Assembly (NCBI GenBank): GCA_028695865.1
Contig: JAQVID010000176.1
Location: 1-6,718, forward strand
Source: Thermoguttaceae bacterium
Lineage (GTDB): Bacteria > Planctomycetota > Planctomycetia > Pirellulales > Thermoguttaceae
Direction: 5' to 3'
Length of the DNA stretch: 6,718 nucleotides
Below are positions 6,609-6,718 of the stretch, one piece after another; within the stretch, counting starts at the first letter, position 1, and the number at the start of each line of letters is the position of its first letter. Made by a program: the position numbers and the translations under genes. The notes beneath the pieces were generated by a model. That model saw only the letters and a program-made list of their open reading frames with translations, did not search any database and was not told the origin of the DNA.

Positions 6609-6609
6609 G

Positions 6610-6623
6610 TTCGACCTTTACGC
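6610..6623 (+). repeat. Direct repeat copy 3, TTCGACCTTTACGC
   Basis: This is the 14-base core of the repeat, immediately after the perfect hairpin at 6593-6608. The arrangement of hairpin followed by repeat is not seen at copies 1 and 2. Confidence 0.8.
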
Positions 6624-6669
6624 TTTGAAAGAGCTCCACGATTTTTACAATCGAAAACTCTGTTTTACA

Positions 6670-6689
6670 CTCCGCGTCTTGCAGCGGAG
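6670..6689 (+). repeat. Stem-loop CTCCGC / GCGGAG
   Basis: Six-base perfect arms (6670-6675 and 6684-6689) surround an eight-base loop containing CTTGC. The left arm is the complement of the GCGGAG found in the hairpin at 6548-6565. Confidence 0.65.
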
Positions 6690-6690
6690 C

Positions 6691-6718
6691 AACCCCGTAG
6701 GGGTTTCCGTATGGTAGG
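6691..6718 (+). repeat. Imperfect repeat A, second copy with perfect hairpin AACCCC-GTA-GGGGTT
   Basis: This is the second copy of the 6439-6465 repeat, cut by the window edge. Its first 15 bases form a perfect six-base stem with GTA loop (6691-6705). The other copy has lost this symmetry. Confidence 0.75.

Larger units (their letters stand above)
6225..6718. other. Repeat-rich non-coding region at the 3' end of the operon
   Basis: Nearly 500 bases after the last gene carry no ORF that looks like a protein. Open frames here give low-complexity Arg/Gly/Ala-rich translations with no domain and lie on both strands over the same bases. Instead the region is a mosaic of short direct repeats and GC-rich stem-loops, listed separately. 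No clear intrinsic terminator directly follows stop 6222-6224. From memory, phrases like GGAGTGCGGAGGCTTGCC recur in intergenic repeats of Lentisphaerota, Planctomycetota or Verrucomicrobiota-type genomes and generate spurious small hypothetical proteins; this has not been checked. Confidence 0.65.

Noticed and set aside
6306..6623. CRISPR array based on the repeated TTCGACCTTTACGC
   Set aside because: Repeat is only 14-16 bases, spacing is irregular and there are no cas genes in the window.

Overview
The window is a compact run of plus-strand genes from what looks like an anaerobic, Gram-negative-type bacterium. The evidence is 4Fe-4S aldo/keto reductases, NapH/NapG-type polyferredoxin, a Tat motif and a lipoprotein flavodoxin. 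The G+C is moderate. The GC-rich stem-loop repeats at the right end resemble, from memory, intergenic repeats of Lentisphaerota, Planctomycetota or Verrucomicrobiota genomes; that placement is a guess, not a search result.

Layout: (1) 2-280, the 3' end of a cupin gene whose start lies outside the window. (2) 361-1518, an aldo/keto reductase with two C-terminal 4Fe-4S motifs but a broken catalytic tetrad. (3) 1519-1708, an AT-rich gap that holds a 13-codon ORF with a good ribosome binding site; it reads like the decayed front of a Tat signal peptide. (4) 1709-2851, a second 4Fe-4S aldo/keto reductase with an intact tetrad. (5) 2848-4725, overlapping the previous stop by ATGA, a large fusion of a NapH-type membrane ferredoxin, an internal Tat signal, a NapG-type four-cluster ferredoxin and a C-terminal DUF1893 (TM1506-like) domain. 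(6) 4745-5514, a lipoprotein flavodoxin split by a one-base frameshift. (7) 5532-6224, a six-helix DUF4405 membrane protein rich in histidine. (8) 6225-6718, a non-coding stretch full of direct repeats and small hairpins.

Genes 4 to 7 are almost certainly one operon, since their gaps are overlapping or under 20 bases. A reasonable reading is a redox module linking cytoplasm and envelope. Two cytosolic Fe-S aldo/keto reductases would exchange electrons with the cytosolic clusters of the fusion protein. That protein would pass electrons across the membrane to its Tat-exported clusters, and on to the lipid-anchored flavodoxin and the putative b-type membrane cytochrome. The substrate is not visible. 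The most unusual items are the three-module fusion ending in DUF1893, the tetrad-deficient reductase, the flavodoxin frameshift, the Tat-like remnant and the repeat cluster at the 3' end.
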